Part shown: piece by piece, positions 8,886-18,344 of the stretch
Numbering within the stretch: the first letter of the stretch is position 1
Layout of the letters: each line of letters opens with the position of its first letter
Position numbers and translations under genes: made by a program
From: Curvibacter sp. AEP1-3
GTDB taxonomy: Bacteria > Pseudomonadota > Gammaproteobacteria > Burkholderiales > Burkholderiaceae_C
Assembly (NCBI RefSeq): GCF_002163715.1
Contig: NZ_CP015698.1
Location: 682,001 to 746,000 of the forward strand
Direction of reading: 5' to 3'
DNA: 64,000 nt
Notes under the pieces: model-generated
Seen by the model: only the letters and a program-made list of their open reading frames with translations
What the model was told of the DNA's origin: nothing
Databases searched by the model: none

Positions 8886-10703
8886 ATGGATTACTGCAGA
8901 AGAAACATACTCAAAAGCGCAGCTGTCATCGGATCAGGTCCACTGCTCTCGGCTTGTGAAAGCATTCCGTCACTACCGTCAAGTGGTACGGCTACTCCTT
9001 CAACGCCGCCCCAACCTGAAGACACCTATCGGTCCGCATATTTTTCAACTGAACCCAAGTTGGCAAGCAATGTGGCTGCAGAACAAAGGGCTCAGTCTCG
9101 AATTGCTAAAGGCATATTCGATGAAATCCAACTCACTGGCTTGATTCCAAAGCCTTTGGCCATGCCCAGTGAGCGTGAGGCCCGAGAGGCAATTGCGTTT
9201 TTCCATAAAGTCCGCGACCGCTTCGCAAAGCGCCGAGACATCAACAGCGAAGAAGGAGTGGAAATTGCAAAGCATCTCATTCCTCTATTGCGCGTGTATG
9301 CCGACCTTCATGCAAGCAACCCAACTAAAGGCATACAGGCCTTCGCCAAAGGCGGGCCTACAGTAGGTCAAGACGGGACCCTGACACTTCCGCCTGGTTT
9401 TCGGGCGAGCACCGTGCAGGACGGCTTTTGCCTAGACCAAGAGTTGCCTGCTCCAACCAAAGGAGAAATTTTTAGGCTCACCCCCTCGGTAGACCTCATT
9501 CCTTTTGAGCTGCAGTCGCTATACCGAGCGCTCCAAGTCAAAGCGTACCAGGACTCCGAGTACCGGCCTTACATGCAAGAGTTAATTTGGACGTTGCGAT
9601 CTGCCGGCAACCCACAAGGTCTGGCAGCGAACCCGAGTAACAGGGCTGTAAGCTGGCTAAACAAGGCTATGCCGAATGGCGCAGATATTGTTGCGCGCTA
9701 TCACCAGGCCAAGGTACCTCCGCCGCCTACTACAAACGCGTTGGGTAGTCTCTTTAGGCTTGAAAACAATTGGGGTCAACAAGACCCGGAAAAAATACTA
9801 CAGGGTTTGGTCAGGGGGTTGTCCGGTAAGGCGGAAGGTTCGATGGCCAGCGACGACCGCAACTTTCAAATGTTGACACCCAAAGTTGCAAGTTTTGCAA
9901 TCGGCGCCGACCATTTGAAGCCCCGTATCGATATCGTAAATACCGGAGAAACGCCATTCACGATCAATTTTGCAGACTGGATTGCAACTCCCAGTCGCAA
10001 GGTTCAGAGGGTCGGCCTGTACCCCACCGTTGCACAAAACATCAAGCTTCAGGCCTACCCGATTAGCTACCTCGACGACGATCTGGAACTTTGGAACAAG
10101 CTCAGAAATCTAGTCACCAAAGAAGTATTGGAAGGGGTCGTACATTTCGGAACAGGTATCGCGCTGAAAGAGTGGTCCAAAAGCTCATTCTTCGTGAACA
10201 TGGCCACCAAAGCTACTACCAAAGAGGTCGCTTCTGCGCTTGGCAAAGTCACGCCGGCAATCGGAAATGTGCTTTGCCTGTATGAAGCGGTGACAGGGCA
10301 AGACTGGCTGACAGGTGCGGAGCTCAACGCATTTCAACGAGCAGCCGCCGGACTGGGCACAATTCCAGCTGTCGCACCTATCATGGCCACCAAAGGAGCT
10401 GCCATCAAAATTGGCGGGATGCTTCTGACTGGCGTTGGGATAGGCGCAAACATGAATGTCTCTGCGGTTGAGTGGGCAGTTGGCCCTGAAATCACAAAGT
10501 ATTTCAATGAAGTCGCCGCGTATTCCAAGGCATTTTCCAACCCTCTCAGCTTCCCCCTGGATTACCTTCAGGACAAGATTAACGGACAGATCAGCGAGAC
10601 CTTGACCAAGATAAACGCATCTGAGATGTCCAGTCGCCAACGCTCCTTTCTGCTTAGGTACATGGGAAGCAATGCCGGTTTGACACCAGCATCCATGTAC
10701 TAG
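8886..10703 (+). CDS. Tat-type lipoprotein with pre-toxin (PT-TG-like) segment
   Basis: 605 aa from the ATG at 8886; a frame start at 8844 falls inside the stem-loop and was rejected. The N-terminus (CRRNILKSAAV) resembles a twin-arginine signal and is followed by the lipobox LLSAC, indicating folded export and lipid anchoring. The body has no recognised enzyme domain. Near the C-terminus, YEAVTGQDWLTGAELN followed by FQRAAAGLGTIP matches the pre-toxin TG motif found before the toxic tips of polymorphic toxins. The ~130 residues after it are Gly/Ala-rich with hydrophobic stretches. It may be an exported effector or a structural relative of one. No adjacent immunity gene was recognised. Confidence 0.72.
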   Translation: MDYCRRNILKSAAVIGSGPLLSACESIPSLPSSGTATPSTPPQPEDTYRSAYFSTEPKLASNVAAEQRAQSRIAKGIFDEIQLTGLIPKPLAMPSEREAREAIAFFHKVRDRFAKRRDINSEEGVEIAKHLIPLLRVYADLHASNPTKGIQAFAKGGPTVGQDGTLTLPPGFRASTVQDGFCLDQELPAPTKGEIFRLTPSVDLIPFELQSLYRALQVKAYQDSEYRPYMQELIWTLRSAGNPQGLAANPSNRAVSWLNKAMPNGADIVARYHQAKVPPPPTTNALGSLFRLENNWGQQDPEKILQGLVRGLSGKAEGSMASDDRNFQMLTPKVASFAIGADHLKPRIDIVNTGETPFTINFADWIATPSRKVQRVGLYPTVAQNIKLQAYPISYLDDDLELWNKLRNLVTKEVLEGVVHFGTGIALKEWSKSSFFVNMATKATTKEVASALGKVTPAIGNVLCLYEAVTGQDWLTGAELNAFQRAAAGLGTIPAVAPIMATKGAAIKIGGMLLTGVGIGANMNVSAVEWAVGPEITKYFNEVAAYSKAFSNPLSFPLDYLQDKINGQISETLTKINASEMSSRQRSFLLRYMGSNAGLTPASMY

Positions 10704-11164
10704 TGGACTGAGGGTGCGTTACTGAGGCATTCGCCGCTCCGTTCCTTCAAGCATTTGGAGCCCTGCTTTTGAAATGAACCTTCATGACTAAATCAAGAAT
10801 CAAAGGATCTGGAAAACAGTCTCCACGTGTCCATTCGACTCTCACATTACCGCCGGTTAAGTTGGGACACGCCTCTTTAAGCAGTCAGTTTCACAAAGGG
10901 GCTGCCGCAAGAGACAAGGAGGCTCAACTAACCAGAGGAGAAGCCTACTCAACCCCAATTGACTGGGCACCACCGAGGGGAAAAACCTAGGTGATATCGA
11001 CGATGTTTGTATTGAGCTATTCCAAGTAGAGCCTCCATTTGATGACAGACTCTCTATATTGAGCACTCGGTGGAACTTCAGCGGACTATGCCTGCTTGCC
11101 CAAAAAACTACGGATCTACTAGATCACTTTTCACTGCCAATTGACTCGATTTTTATTTACCAAA
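10704..11164 (+). other. gene-poor stretch with possible decayed coding sequence
   Basis: No convincing gene is present. A 68-residue frame (10784-10990) is basic and lacks family features. From 10980 another frame reads without a start as protein-like sequence (GDIDDVCIELFQVEPPFDD, then STRWNFSGLCLLAQKTTDLL). This hints at a degraded or frameshifted gene, but the evidence is weak. Confidence 0.25.
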
Positions 11165-11773
11165 ATGCAATCTTCAGTCGCAATAATTCTCTTGACAGTG
11201 CTAGCTGCTTTGGCAGGTTGGAATTTAAAGCCTGAGAAAGAGCCAATTCCGCAGGCACCACCCGTGTTGTCAGTTCAAGAAATTGGGAACTTGAACACCC
11301 TGCGTGTGAATTATTCGAACGTAATTGAGTTCAGTGAAAAAATCAGCACAGATATCCCATGGACACAGCGAGAACTTCGTTTCGGCAGTACAAATGTGCT
11401 TTTGATAGCTCACGGTGAATGTCTAGTTGGAACCGATCTCAAACTCGCGAAGTATGAGCATGTTGCTCCCGAAGAGAAAACTACTACTCTGGTCCTAAAG
11501 ACCCCTAGTTTGGTTTCAGCTCGGCTCAATCACGACAGCAAAACCGGAGGCTCACATTTCTACACTGTGACAAACAAAGGTCTCGCCGCGTTACTACCAG
11601 GCACAGAAGGTCAGACTAGGGCCATGAATCTTGCACTTGAAAAAGCGCAAAAGGATATGGAGGCCAATTGCAATAAGCCCGAATATGTAGCGGCTGCAAA
11701 GCGTTCTGCGGAGGCTGTATTACTGCCAACCTTGGGTACAACAGGTTGGAACATAAAGGTGGCATGGAACTAG
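11165..11773 (+). CDS. DUF4230 family membrane-anchored protein
   Basis: 202 aa from the ATG at 11165; a TTG at 11141 is less likely. One N-terminal membrane anchor (VAIILLTVLAALAGW) is followed by the body expected of DUF4230 proteins: LNTLRVNYSNVIEFSEK, a short strand-turn IPWTQRELRFGSTNVLLIA, then GECLVGTDLKLAK. The C-terminal ~60 residues form amphipathic helix (ALEKAQKDMEANC). The function of the family is unknown; it is generally cell-surface or periplasmic. It stands alone between two short intergenic stretches. Confidence 0.75.
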   Translation: MQSSVAIILLTVLAALAGWNLKPEKEPIPQAPPVLSVQEIGNLNTLRVNYSNVIEFSEKISTDIPWTQRELRFGSTNVLLIAHGECLVGTDLKLAKYEHVAPEEKTTTLVLKTPSLVSARLNHDSKTGGSHFYTVTNKGLAALLPGTEGQTRAMNLALEKAQKDMEANCNKPEYVAAAKRSAEAVLLPTLGTTGWNIKVAWN

Positions 11774-11912
11774 CGGAGCAAATTTCTGTACGGTCGATAC
11801 GTCACCCTTGTGCCCTAAATCGTGAAGCCGATTTAAGGCCCACCTATAGAGTGGTCGTGTAGCATCACGAGCATAGGATCTGTTCTCTGTATGTCAAAAG
11901 AAGGTAGGAACT

Positions 11913-12359
11913 GTGAACAAAACTGATACGTCCTCAACCCTCGTTGCAACGACTGAGCTGATCAACTTTGTGAATTCAACTGAGCGTAGCGATGCCCAAA
12001 TCCTGGGGCGGATTGACTCGCTCAACTTGTCAGCAGACGCTAAGGCACTACTTTCTGACCTTCTCAAATTTGGAGTCGAAGTTGGAAGCACCGTCCTTCG
12101 AATTGGCCGAAAAGTTCTGGACTTTGTCCTGTCACTCATTCAGCAATTCCCGAAGCTAGGCTTTGCAGTGATTCTTGCGGCCGTGCTGGCTGCTTTACTC
12201 AGCATGGTTCCTCTACTCGGTGGATTGCTGAGCCCCGTGATTACTCCTCTGGCATTGGCCCTCGGCGTGAGCTGGGGCGCTCTCAAAGAATATGAAAGTG
12301 GGGACTTTGCGGATCGAGTCAAGGAATTCGCAGCTCGGTTTGCGACAGACGCGGCATGA
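11913..12359 (+). CDS. small membrane protein preceding TerB-like gene
   Basis: 148 aa from a GTG start with AGGTAGGAACT as ribosome binding site. Residues ~1-60 are soluble and helical. Residues ~78-122 are strongly hydrophobic and Ala/Leu/Gly/Pro-rich, probably a helical hairpin in the membrane. The last 25 residues are charged. The stop overlaps the next start (ATGA), so the protein is probably made in step with the TerB-like protein and may be its membrane partner. No family recognised. Confidence 0.7.
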   Translation: MNKTDTSSTLVATTELINFVNSTERSDAQILGRIDSLNLSADAKALLSDLLKFGVEVGSTVLRIGRKVLDFVLSLIQQFPKLGFAVILAAVLAALLSMVPLLGGLLSPVITPLALALGVSWGALKEYESGDFADRVKEFAARFATDAA

Positions 12360-13423
12360 CCACTGCTTCATCTCGGGTGAGCGCTGCTGTAGTGCTCGAA
12401 GGCGTAGAACGGGTTGTTGCAGAGCCACTGCGATTCAAAGCCAAACTTGCGATCGGCGAGGAGGCGTATACATCGCTTCGCCTAGTCAACCGAATGCGTG
12501 AACTTTGGGATGTCTTGGGTGCAGCTGGCACGGGCGCGGCTGTAGCGAAATCTAGCTTAGTCGCGACCTCTTTTTTTGCTCCATCTGGCCTACTTGGAGC
12601 GATTGGTATTGGGACCGCTGCAACGCCTATTGGTTGGGTCGCGTTTGCCGCCCTCGCTTCTGGAGGGGCATGTTATGGCCTCTATCGATTCCTCGGCAAT
12701 TCGAAAGGCAGTCGGGTCATCGAGATTCCCCGCTTCCTGAACACCCCGCTCGATGCGTTAGGCCTAGCTTTGTTCGATCTGATTGCACCGCTAGCGCTTG
12801 GCTTGGCCAAAGTAGACGGACAGATCGATCCTGAGGAGCGGGAGCTCATCACCTTGCACCTCGTCGAGGACTGGGGACTGGATGCCCATTTTGTGAAGCA
12901 AGCTCTCCAGGTCATTGAGCCTGGATTGAATGAACTCAACGTGGAAGCGATGGCTCAAGAATTGGCAGAATTCCTCCACGCCAATCCAGACTGCAAGCAC
13001 CAAGTTATTGCTACGGAGCTTTCCGACTTTCTTCGGGAGATGCTGACATCAGCCAGTGCATTGACCCCAGCGGAAGAGCAGACCTTGGCCAAGGTGTCCC
13101 AATTGCTGCATACCGTACCAAACGGAAATCTTGCAAACTGGTGGGCAGAAGCCAAGGCAACAATTGCCCCGGTGGGCTCGCATTTAGCTGAGAGCGCATC
13201 TAAGACAGTGGATCGGATTCAAACGGCAATACCTTCAGCACAGGACGTCCGCACCGCTGCTGCAACTGCAGGCAGCTCAATCCAACACGGGTTAAAGAGT
13301 GCGGCAGGTGCGGCGCAAGCGGCTCTGCCGAGCAAGGAAGAGCTGAAAAATACCGCTCAATCCGTAGCAACGACCACGGGTGCGGCTGCCTCATGGCTGC
13401 GAGAGAAACTAAGACAAAAGTAG
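12356..13423 (+). CDS. TerB-like domain protein
   Basis: 355 aa. A hydrophobic Gly/Ala-rich region lies at about 62-112. It is followed by a helical domain containing LAKVDGQIDPEERELI, the acidic metal-binding-like motif typical of TerB/tellurite-resistance-type domains (about 150-230). The C-terminal ~90 residues are Ala/Ser/Lys-rich with repeated helices, like proteins that lie along membranes. TerB domains are linked to metal-dependent stress and phage-defence complexes at the membrane. It is translationally coupled to the preceding small membrane protein. Confidence 0.72.
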   Translation: MTTASSRVSAAVVLEGVERVVAEPLRFKAKLAIGEEAYTSLRLVNRMRELWDVLGAAGTGAAVAKSSLVATSFFAPSGLLGAIGIGTAATPIGWVAFAALASGGACYGLYRFLGNSKGSRVIEIPRFLNTPLDALGLALFDLIAPLALGLAKVDGQIDPEERELITLHLVEDWGLDAHFVKQALQVIEPGLNELNVEAMAQELAEFLHANPDCKHQVIATELSDFLREMLTSASALTPAEEQTLAKVSQLLHTVPNGNLANWWAEAKATIAPVGSHLAESASKTVDRIQTAIPSAQDVRTAAATAGSSIQHGLKSAAGAAQAALPSKEELKNTAQSVATTTGAAASWLREKLRQK

Positions 13424-13593
13424 TCCTGTGACAAGGTTGAGCCTGAATAAATACTAGGAGACAGACATTTACGAGAACGTTTTCTTGGTGTTTCTTTGAG
13501 GAACAAACTCGCCTTTATCGAGGTCACGGAGCCACCAAGCGCACGAAAAAAATCTCTTCGCCTCCTCAGCTCACCCACAGTCGCTGGCGTTAT

Positions 13594-14367
13594 TCACCCC
13601 ACCAAATCTGATTTGTATGGCGGATCTACGTCAAAGGTTTTGCCGTTCCAGGTTGCAGGCCAGGCATTCACTCGCTTCTCGCACCCCTGGTTCCTAGTTT
13701 GCTCCAAAACATCCTCAATAAGATCATCTAAGAACACTCGGGTGCCAACGGGTAGTTCTTTCGGAACGGCGTAAGCAGCCAAGGGAAAGGGCTTGTCAGA
13801 GCGAACCCAGAACCAAGACTGAATCAGTTCGAATTTGGCAGAGGAGTCTTTGTCTAACGCGTCCGATGTCGTGACCATCTCACGATAGTCCCCAGTCCAA
13901 TACAACTTCCCAGTGGAGCGATTGCGATAGAGAATGTATTTGGCCTCGCCAAAATCATTGTCTATGCCGGTGTCGCCAAAAATGAGCTCAAAACCTCTTT
14001 CCTCCGCGTCTGCCATTGCCTCCAAGCTGCGCATGGTTTGGATTCGTATAAATTGTTGATCTTCGTCTAGGAACATCCGTTCATAGGAATAATTCGTGCC
14101 GGTAGACCCTAGGAAGACAATGTTCTTAGCCTTCGAGGTGGCAAAAACACATAGTTCTCTGTCCAGTTCTACCGCAGCTTGAGCTTGCTCATCAGTCCAT
14201 TCATCAATGTTTCGAATGGTCTTTTTACACGAGTGACAAAACCTATCAGGTCCACCCGGTGTAAGCAGGCTCAACTGCTCAGACTTGATGGCCAGAGGGC
14301 AGCGAACTGTCTTCAAGAACTTTCCATCATCGGCGAACAGCGCCCCGGATTTAGGATCAAAAATCAT
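13594..14367 (-). CDS. hypothetical protein with CxxC motif
   Basis: 257 aa with no signal peptide or membrane span. An N-terminal segment has DRFCHSCKKTIRNID, a CxxC knuckle that could hold zinc or be redox-active, though the usual second pair is not obvious. The rest is mixed alpha/beta with aromatic strands (AKYILYRNRSTGKLYWTGDY). No family was recognised. It is transcribed alone, converging with the TerB-like gene on one side. Confidence 0.6.
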   Translation of the reverse strand: MIFDPKSGALFADDGKFLKTVRCPLAIKSEQLSLLTPGGPDRFCHSCKKTIRNIDEWTDEQAQAAVELDRELCVFATSKAKNIVFLGSTGTNYSYERMFLDEDQQFIRIQTMRSLEAMADAEERGFELIFGDTGIDNDFGEAKYILYRNRSTGKLYWTGDYREMVTTSDALDKDSSAKFELIQSWFWVRSDKPFPLAAYAVPKELPVGTRVFLDDLIEDVLEQTRNQGCEKRVNAWPATWNGKTFDVDPPYKSDLVG

Positions 14368-14563
14368 TACTACCTTTTGCGTTACTTGCTAATAGCCTGA
14401 GGCGGGACATAAGCCTTTTGGTCGAGAAAACTCGACGATTGAAATTGACTTCACGAGTGCAATTGTTCGGAACACAGGCGCGTTGGAGATTACTTCATAA
14501 ATCACGTCGAACGGACTTTAGCGTGGGGGTGACGACCTGACCGGTCGGTATGAGTCCAACCGT

Positions 14564-14818
14564 TCAAATTGCAGGAGGCACCAGAAAGCTTGATCGTCGG
14601 CTGTGTAATTGATTTACTAGCTCTCGCAGTTGCTCATCAGAAAAAGCTGCAACACGCGCCGCATTGATGGTGTGCACTTCACCCAGCGGCCACCCTACTG
14701 CCCGCCGACCTATACGGACTGGCCGTGGAAACAAGCCGTCCTTCACCAGTTGGTATATGGAGGTCTGGCTGCGATGACCAGTCTCGTCCAGTACTGCAGT
14801 GATTCGAAGTATTTTCAC
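14564..14818 (-). CDS. AlpA-family regulatory protein
   Basis: 84 aa. It has the MerR-like winged helix-turn-helix layout of AlpA proteins: LRITAVLDETGHRSQTSIYQ, then GLFPRPVRIGRRAVGWPLGEV. AlpA proteins activate excision or early genes of prophage-like and satellite elements. Its presence with a second AlpA-like protein at 27.4 kb marks the surrounding DNA as a genomic island. No integrase is seen next to it. Confidence 0.85.
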   Translation of the reverse strand: MKILRITAVLDETGHRSQTSIYQLVKDGLFPRPVRIGRRAVGWPLGEVHTINAARVAAFSDEQLRELVNQLHSRRSSFLVPPAI

Positions 14819-14925
14819 AAGCTTCGCTCCAGTTTCATCGACTACCCGTTGACGTGCGATAGGGGTGGCAACTCTTCAATCCATAAACAACGATAGGGAG
14901 GCAGGCGGGTGTAAAGCGGTTTCAG

Positions 14926-15780
14926 TTAGATCATGGCCTTCATTTGGAGAAGTACTGATGTCGCTCCCCAAGCAAAGCCAACATCTCGACTACTCGGAAC
15001 ACTGGGCTCTCTAGGATTGATCCGAACTAACTTAGCTCCACGCTCTCGAATCTGTTGATGACTGAAGTGCCTAACTGAAGGAATTGCAATGCCGGCACCG
15101 ATCTCAACAATTGCCACGGAGGCCAACGCGTCGTCAACACTCTGAAGCCAGGCACTCTGGCTGACTCTTTGTCCGTCACTGCGCTGTGAATTCCAGCTCC
15201 AATCCCCAAACATCAGGATATTCGGCCGAGCGATCGCTCCGCAATGCGGACAGCGCGGGATCTCACTCACGATCCGACAGGCGTTTGTATCGATCTCAGG
15301 AAAGAACGCATCAGCGCTCCACACTCCACCTTTGCAATCCTCTATGCATTGCAAATGATGGATAGAACCATGGACCTCATGGATCTGGTCCATGGAGAAT
15401 CCTGCCTTCTGGAACTGGCCATCTACGTTGCTCGTAAAAATCCAGGCCCCTAAGGGTTTGGAGTCGGCCCACTCTTTCAAAAGAGCGAATCCCTCATGAG
15501 GAGCAGTCTCCCGGTACAAATTTAGCCGGTGGCCATAGAAGCCCCAAGCCAGCTCAGGGTCTGTCAGAAAGTTTCGTGGGTTAGCGACCTCTACAAATGA
15601 CATCTGAGCATGGGCCAGCGCTGGGTAGGCCTTCCAAAACCCTTCATTTCCCCGGAAATCCGGCAATCCTGAATCCACACCCATTCCAGCACCTGCCCCG
15701 ATGATCAGTGCGTCTGCACCTGCAATGATGTCCGCGGCTCTAGCCAGATCTTTGATCGAGAGTTCTTTGTTCATCGACAT
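14926..15780 (-). CDS. Sir2-family NAD-dependent protein (zinc type)
   Basis: 284 aa. The Rossmann signature GAGAGMGVDSGLPDFRG, the FTSNVDGQFQKAG motif and the catalytic His in EVHGSIHHLQC are intact. Zinc-binding cysteines occur near HLQCIEDC and later in PRCPHCGAIARPN. The known chemistry is NAD-dependent deacylation; bacterial Sir2 proteins in defence loci may instead cleave NAD. Having a proper zinc module points to a deacylase-type sirtuin rather than the Thoeris/DSR type. It is the last gene of the leftward AAA-WYL-protease-phosphatase-Sir2 set. Confidence 0.9.
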   Translation of the reverse strand: MSMNKELSIKDLARAADIIAGADALIIGAGAGMGVDSGLPDFRGNEGFWKAYPALAHAQMSFVEVANPRNFLTDPELAWGFYGHRLNLYRETAPHEGFALLKEWADSKPLGAWIFTSNVDGQFQKAGFSMDQIHEVHGSIHHLQCIEDCKGGVWSADAFFPEIDTNACRIVSEIPRCPHCGAIARPNILMFGDWSWNSQRSDGQRVSQSAWLQSVDDALASVAIVEIGAGIAIPSVRHFSHQQIRERGAKLVRINPREPSVPSSRDVGFAWGATSVLLQMKAMI

Positions 15781-15819
15781 GCTCTGCCACCTCGACTCGT
15801 CGGTTGAATGGATTGCGGA

Positions 15820-16761
15820 TCAGGGATGGCTCAACACGTACCCATCCGGTGTCAACTCAGTTTCACCATTCCATCGATAACCGACAAGTGGCCCGCTCTT
15901 GGCCGCGGAGTAATCTAAGCAGGCAACCTTTTGTGTTTGCAGTGCAGGAGTGCCCGTCATCCAGTAGTGCCCAACAAAGATAGGGCTCCCAGTGATGTGC
16001 TCAGGCTGGAAATCCGGCGTCAGCGGAATATCTGGCACTCGGTGACGCTGGTCCTCCTGGACGATGGCTACTTCACGGTAATGCTTAGCGTCTGTCATCC
16101 ACCATTTAGTGCGAACTTCCTTGCGACGCACTCCCGCATGGTCTTCAAAGTAGTGGGGATCCGGAAGTGGAATCTCTAGCCCTTTGGTCAATCCTTCCAT
16201 AGCACGTCCTTCAGGCAATGACTTGTCAAATGCTCGATGCAGCCAGGCGCCCTCAAACTTCGCATTGCTCAGTCGTTCAGCACTGATGAGATCTACATAG
16301 GCTTGATTCCACCAAGCGTGAACCACCCGAATTCCGCCTAAATCCAGAAATGGTGGGAGCGTTCGAAACCAATTCACGGTGTCTTGGTGCAGATCAGAGC
16401 CTTCACCGATCTGAGCTAGGAACTCCTTGTGCTGGTCCATATTGGTTTTGGAGTGTTTCCGCAGGAAAGTGTCTGCGCCCTCCTTCACAGGAGTCACATA
16501 GCCAATAGCGTTGAACTCGTGGTTACCCATGATGCACAGAGCATTACCGTCGTCCACCATGCTGCGGACTGCGCTCAAAACCTCCCGTTGTCCAGGGCCA
16601 CGGTCAATCAGGTCGCCGAGGAAGACGGCTTTACGTCCTTGAGGTGGACTCCACGTCTTGCCCCGTGGGGTGTATCCCATCCGCTTGAGTAGCGCGAAGA
16701 GCTTCTCTGATTGTCCGTGGATGTCACCGATAACGTCGAAGCCCATACTGTTTGTATTCAT
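15820..16761 (-). CDS. metallophosphoesterase (PPP/diadenosine-type)
   Basis: 313 aa. It has the calcineurin-like metal motifs VIGDIHG, FLGDLIDRGPG and IMGNHEFN. The GDxxDRG and GNHE blocks are arranged as in PPP phosphatases and bis(5'-nucleosyl)-tetraphosphatases. A later VGHYWMTG supplies a further His ligand. Substrate could be phosphoprotein or a dinucleoside polyphosphate and cannot be decided here. It starts 32 bases after the membrane protease and ends 39 bases before the Sir2 gene, so the three probably form an operon. Confidence 0.9.
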   Translation of the reverse strand: MNTNSMGFDVIGDIHGQSEKLFALLKRMGYTPRGKTWSPPQGRKAVFLGDLIDRGPGQREVLSAVRSMVDDGNALCIMGNHEFNAIGYVTPVKEGADTFLRKHSKTNMDQHKEFLAQIGEGSDLHQDTVNWFRTLPPFLDLGGIRVVHAWWNQAYVDLISAERLSNAKFEGAWLHRAFDKSLPEGRAMEGLTKGLEIPLPDPHYFEDHAGVRRKEVRTKWWMTDAKHYREVAIVQEDQRHRVPDIPLTPDFQPEHITGSPIFVGHYWMTGTPALQTQKVACLDYSAAKSGPLVGYRWNGETELTPDGYVLSHP

Positions 16762-16793
16762 TTCACTCCCTCAATCGCTTGTTCTTTGTCTAT

Positions 16794-18266
16794 TCAGTAG
16801 CCTGTTTTGCGCTCTGACCACTTTAGAGTGGCATAGCCAGCTCCATACATTTCCCCATGGATCGGCGTCCAAAGCTCTCGAATGGAAGGCTTCAATGCCT
16901 TTTGGATAAATGAGGTCGAGACTCCCCTGCTCTGCCAGAACTCAGCCATCTTGTAGTCAGTTGCTGTCCAACCTCTTGAAACCGGTCCGTATCGCGTGCC
17001 TGACCGGTGGAATCCGACTTCCACCTCTGGGCCAAGGTAGCGATCCACTCCTCCGGCAAGCAATAGGGTGCATGCGCTATAGCAACCTTCCATGGATACG
17101 GTATCCATCTTCCGGTCCACGATCATTTGAGCCATGCGCAGGCCCTCAATGACGATGCCACCCGGACTCTCGATTTCTATCAAGGTGAGCTTGGGATTGC
17201 GGTCTAGCACGTACTGCAAGGCGTCTGCACTCCCTAGCGTGAACTCCCCGCGTACAACGACCCTTCCCAAATGAGGGTCCGCATAGACCTCCGCAGGCTT
17301 CAAAGTACCGGTGACCATGCCCCACCAGTTTTCCATGACCGATTGATCCCAGAAATTGGTAAACGTGATGGGGGCCAAACCGATAGTGAGGGCGTAAAAC
17401 GTTCCACCCCACAGCAGTCCCCCAGGCTTCTTGAAACTTGCACGCGCGCTGCGGGTGAGCGCAATAGCAATCCCAATCGCAGCAATAAGCGCAATGGGCA
17501 TCATGGCCGCCAATGACCAGAGCACCCGGACATAGGAGCGAGTCCAGTCCAACGACTCTGGGAGTAAGACGGCTTCTATCCGTCCGGGCACGATGGCCAC
17601 CAGGAGACAAAAGCCAAAGGTCAAAAACAGGTTTCTCTCGCCTCTGAAAAACGAGGTCAGATAGACCCAAGCCCGCGAGAAGTTCTCTTTGCTCCAATCA
17701 CCCCACGATGTTCTTACATGAAGTGCTTCTGGATGGAAAACCTTCCTGGGGGCATTCGGGTCCTGCTCCTGACGCCAACGCTCTCCAGACTCCATAGGCA
17801 TGGTGGACGCGTCGAGGTGGCTGGGTGCGAGCGCAGCAGGAATAGGTCCCACATGGAGCTGTTTGGCACCGTCATCCCTTTGTGCATTGCTAAGGTCAAG
17901 CTTCTTGTTTCCGCGCTTCTTGGCAGCAACCTGGCTGACGTTTCTATCAAACCAGTCTAAGAATTTGAGTACGTCGGTATGTTCGGAATAAGCCTTACTC
18001 TTGGCCAACTCCATGCGCATGGTGCGTTCGGAGAGGTAGAGCGTTTTGACATCCTTGGCGAAGAGGGATGTGCGCTGATAACTTGCCTTCAGGACGTCAT
18101 CCTTAGGTAGGCGAGCGTAGAAAGAGCGCAGATCCCGTGTGCTGATCCATACGTCGTGAGCCTCGTCCTCCACGATTTCAAATGTCCAATGCCTATGCTT
18201 GATGGGCCAGACGTGGAAGTCGTCCAGATTCTTGAGAGTCATCAAACCATTAGATGGCCCCCTCAT
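16794..18266 (-). CDS. membrane protein with ClpP/crotonase-fold serine protease domain
   Basis: 490 aa from the ATG at 18266, which has GGAG seven bases upstream; a TTG at 18278 was rejected. The N-terminal ~205 residues are soluble. Three membrane spans follow (about 212-235, 247-270, 283-302). The C-terminal domain has the ClpP-like signatures IEIESPGGIVIEGLRMAQ, EGCYSACTLLLAGG (nucleophile Ser about 397) and VGFHRSG (His about 420). It is therefore probably an active membrane-bound serine peptidase of the ClpP/crotonase fold. It sits between the WYL regulator and the metallophosphoesterase. Confidence 0.85.
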   Translation of the reverse strand: MRGPSNGLMTLKNLDDFHVWPIKHRHWTFEIVEDEAHDVWISTRDLRSFYARLPKDDVLKASYQRTSLFAKDVKTLYLSERTMRMELAKSKAYSEHTDVLKFLDWFDRNVSQVAAKKRGNKKLDLSNAQRDDGAKQLHVGPIPAALAPSHLDASTMPMESGERWRQEQDPNAPRKVFHPEALHVRTSWGDWSKENFSRAWVYLTSFFRGERNLFLTFGFCLLVAIVPGRIEAVLLPESLDWTRSYVRVLWSLAAMMPIALIAAIGIAIALTRSARASFKKPGGLLWGGTFYALTIGLAPITFTNFWDQSVMENWWGMVTGTLKPAEVYADPHLGRVVVRGEFTLGSADALQYVLDRNPKLTLIEIESPGGIVIEGLRMAQMIVDRKMDTVSMEGCYSACTLLLAGGVDRYLGPEVEVGFHRSGTRYGPVSRGWTATDYKMAEFWQSRGVSTSFIQKALKPSIRELWTPIHGEMYGAGYATLKWSERKTGY

Positions 18267-18344
18267 ACCGAACTCCAAGTGCTCAGTCTGTCCTTACTCA
18301 TTTGCTTCGCAATGAGACAGCAAGGCAAAAAATCTTTCATGAAT

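Noticed and set aside
14926..15780. Thoeris or DSR-type NADase defence gene
   Set aside because: The protein has a deacylase-type zinc module and is not accompanied by a TIR or SLOG protein, so a sirtuin-type role is as likely.
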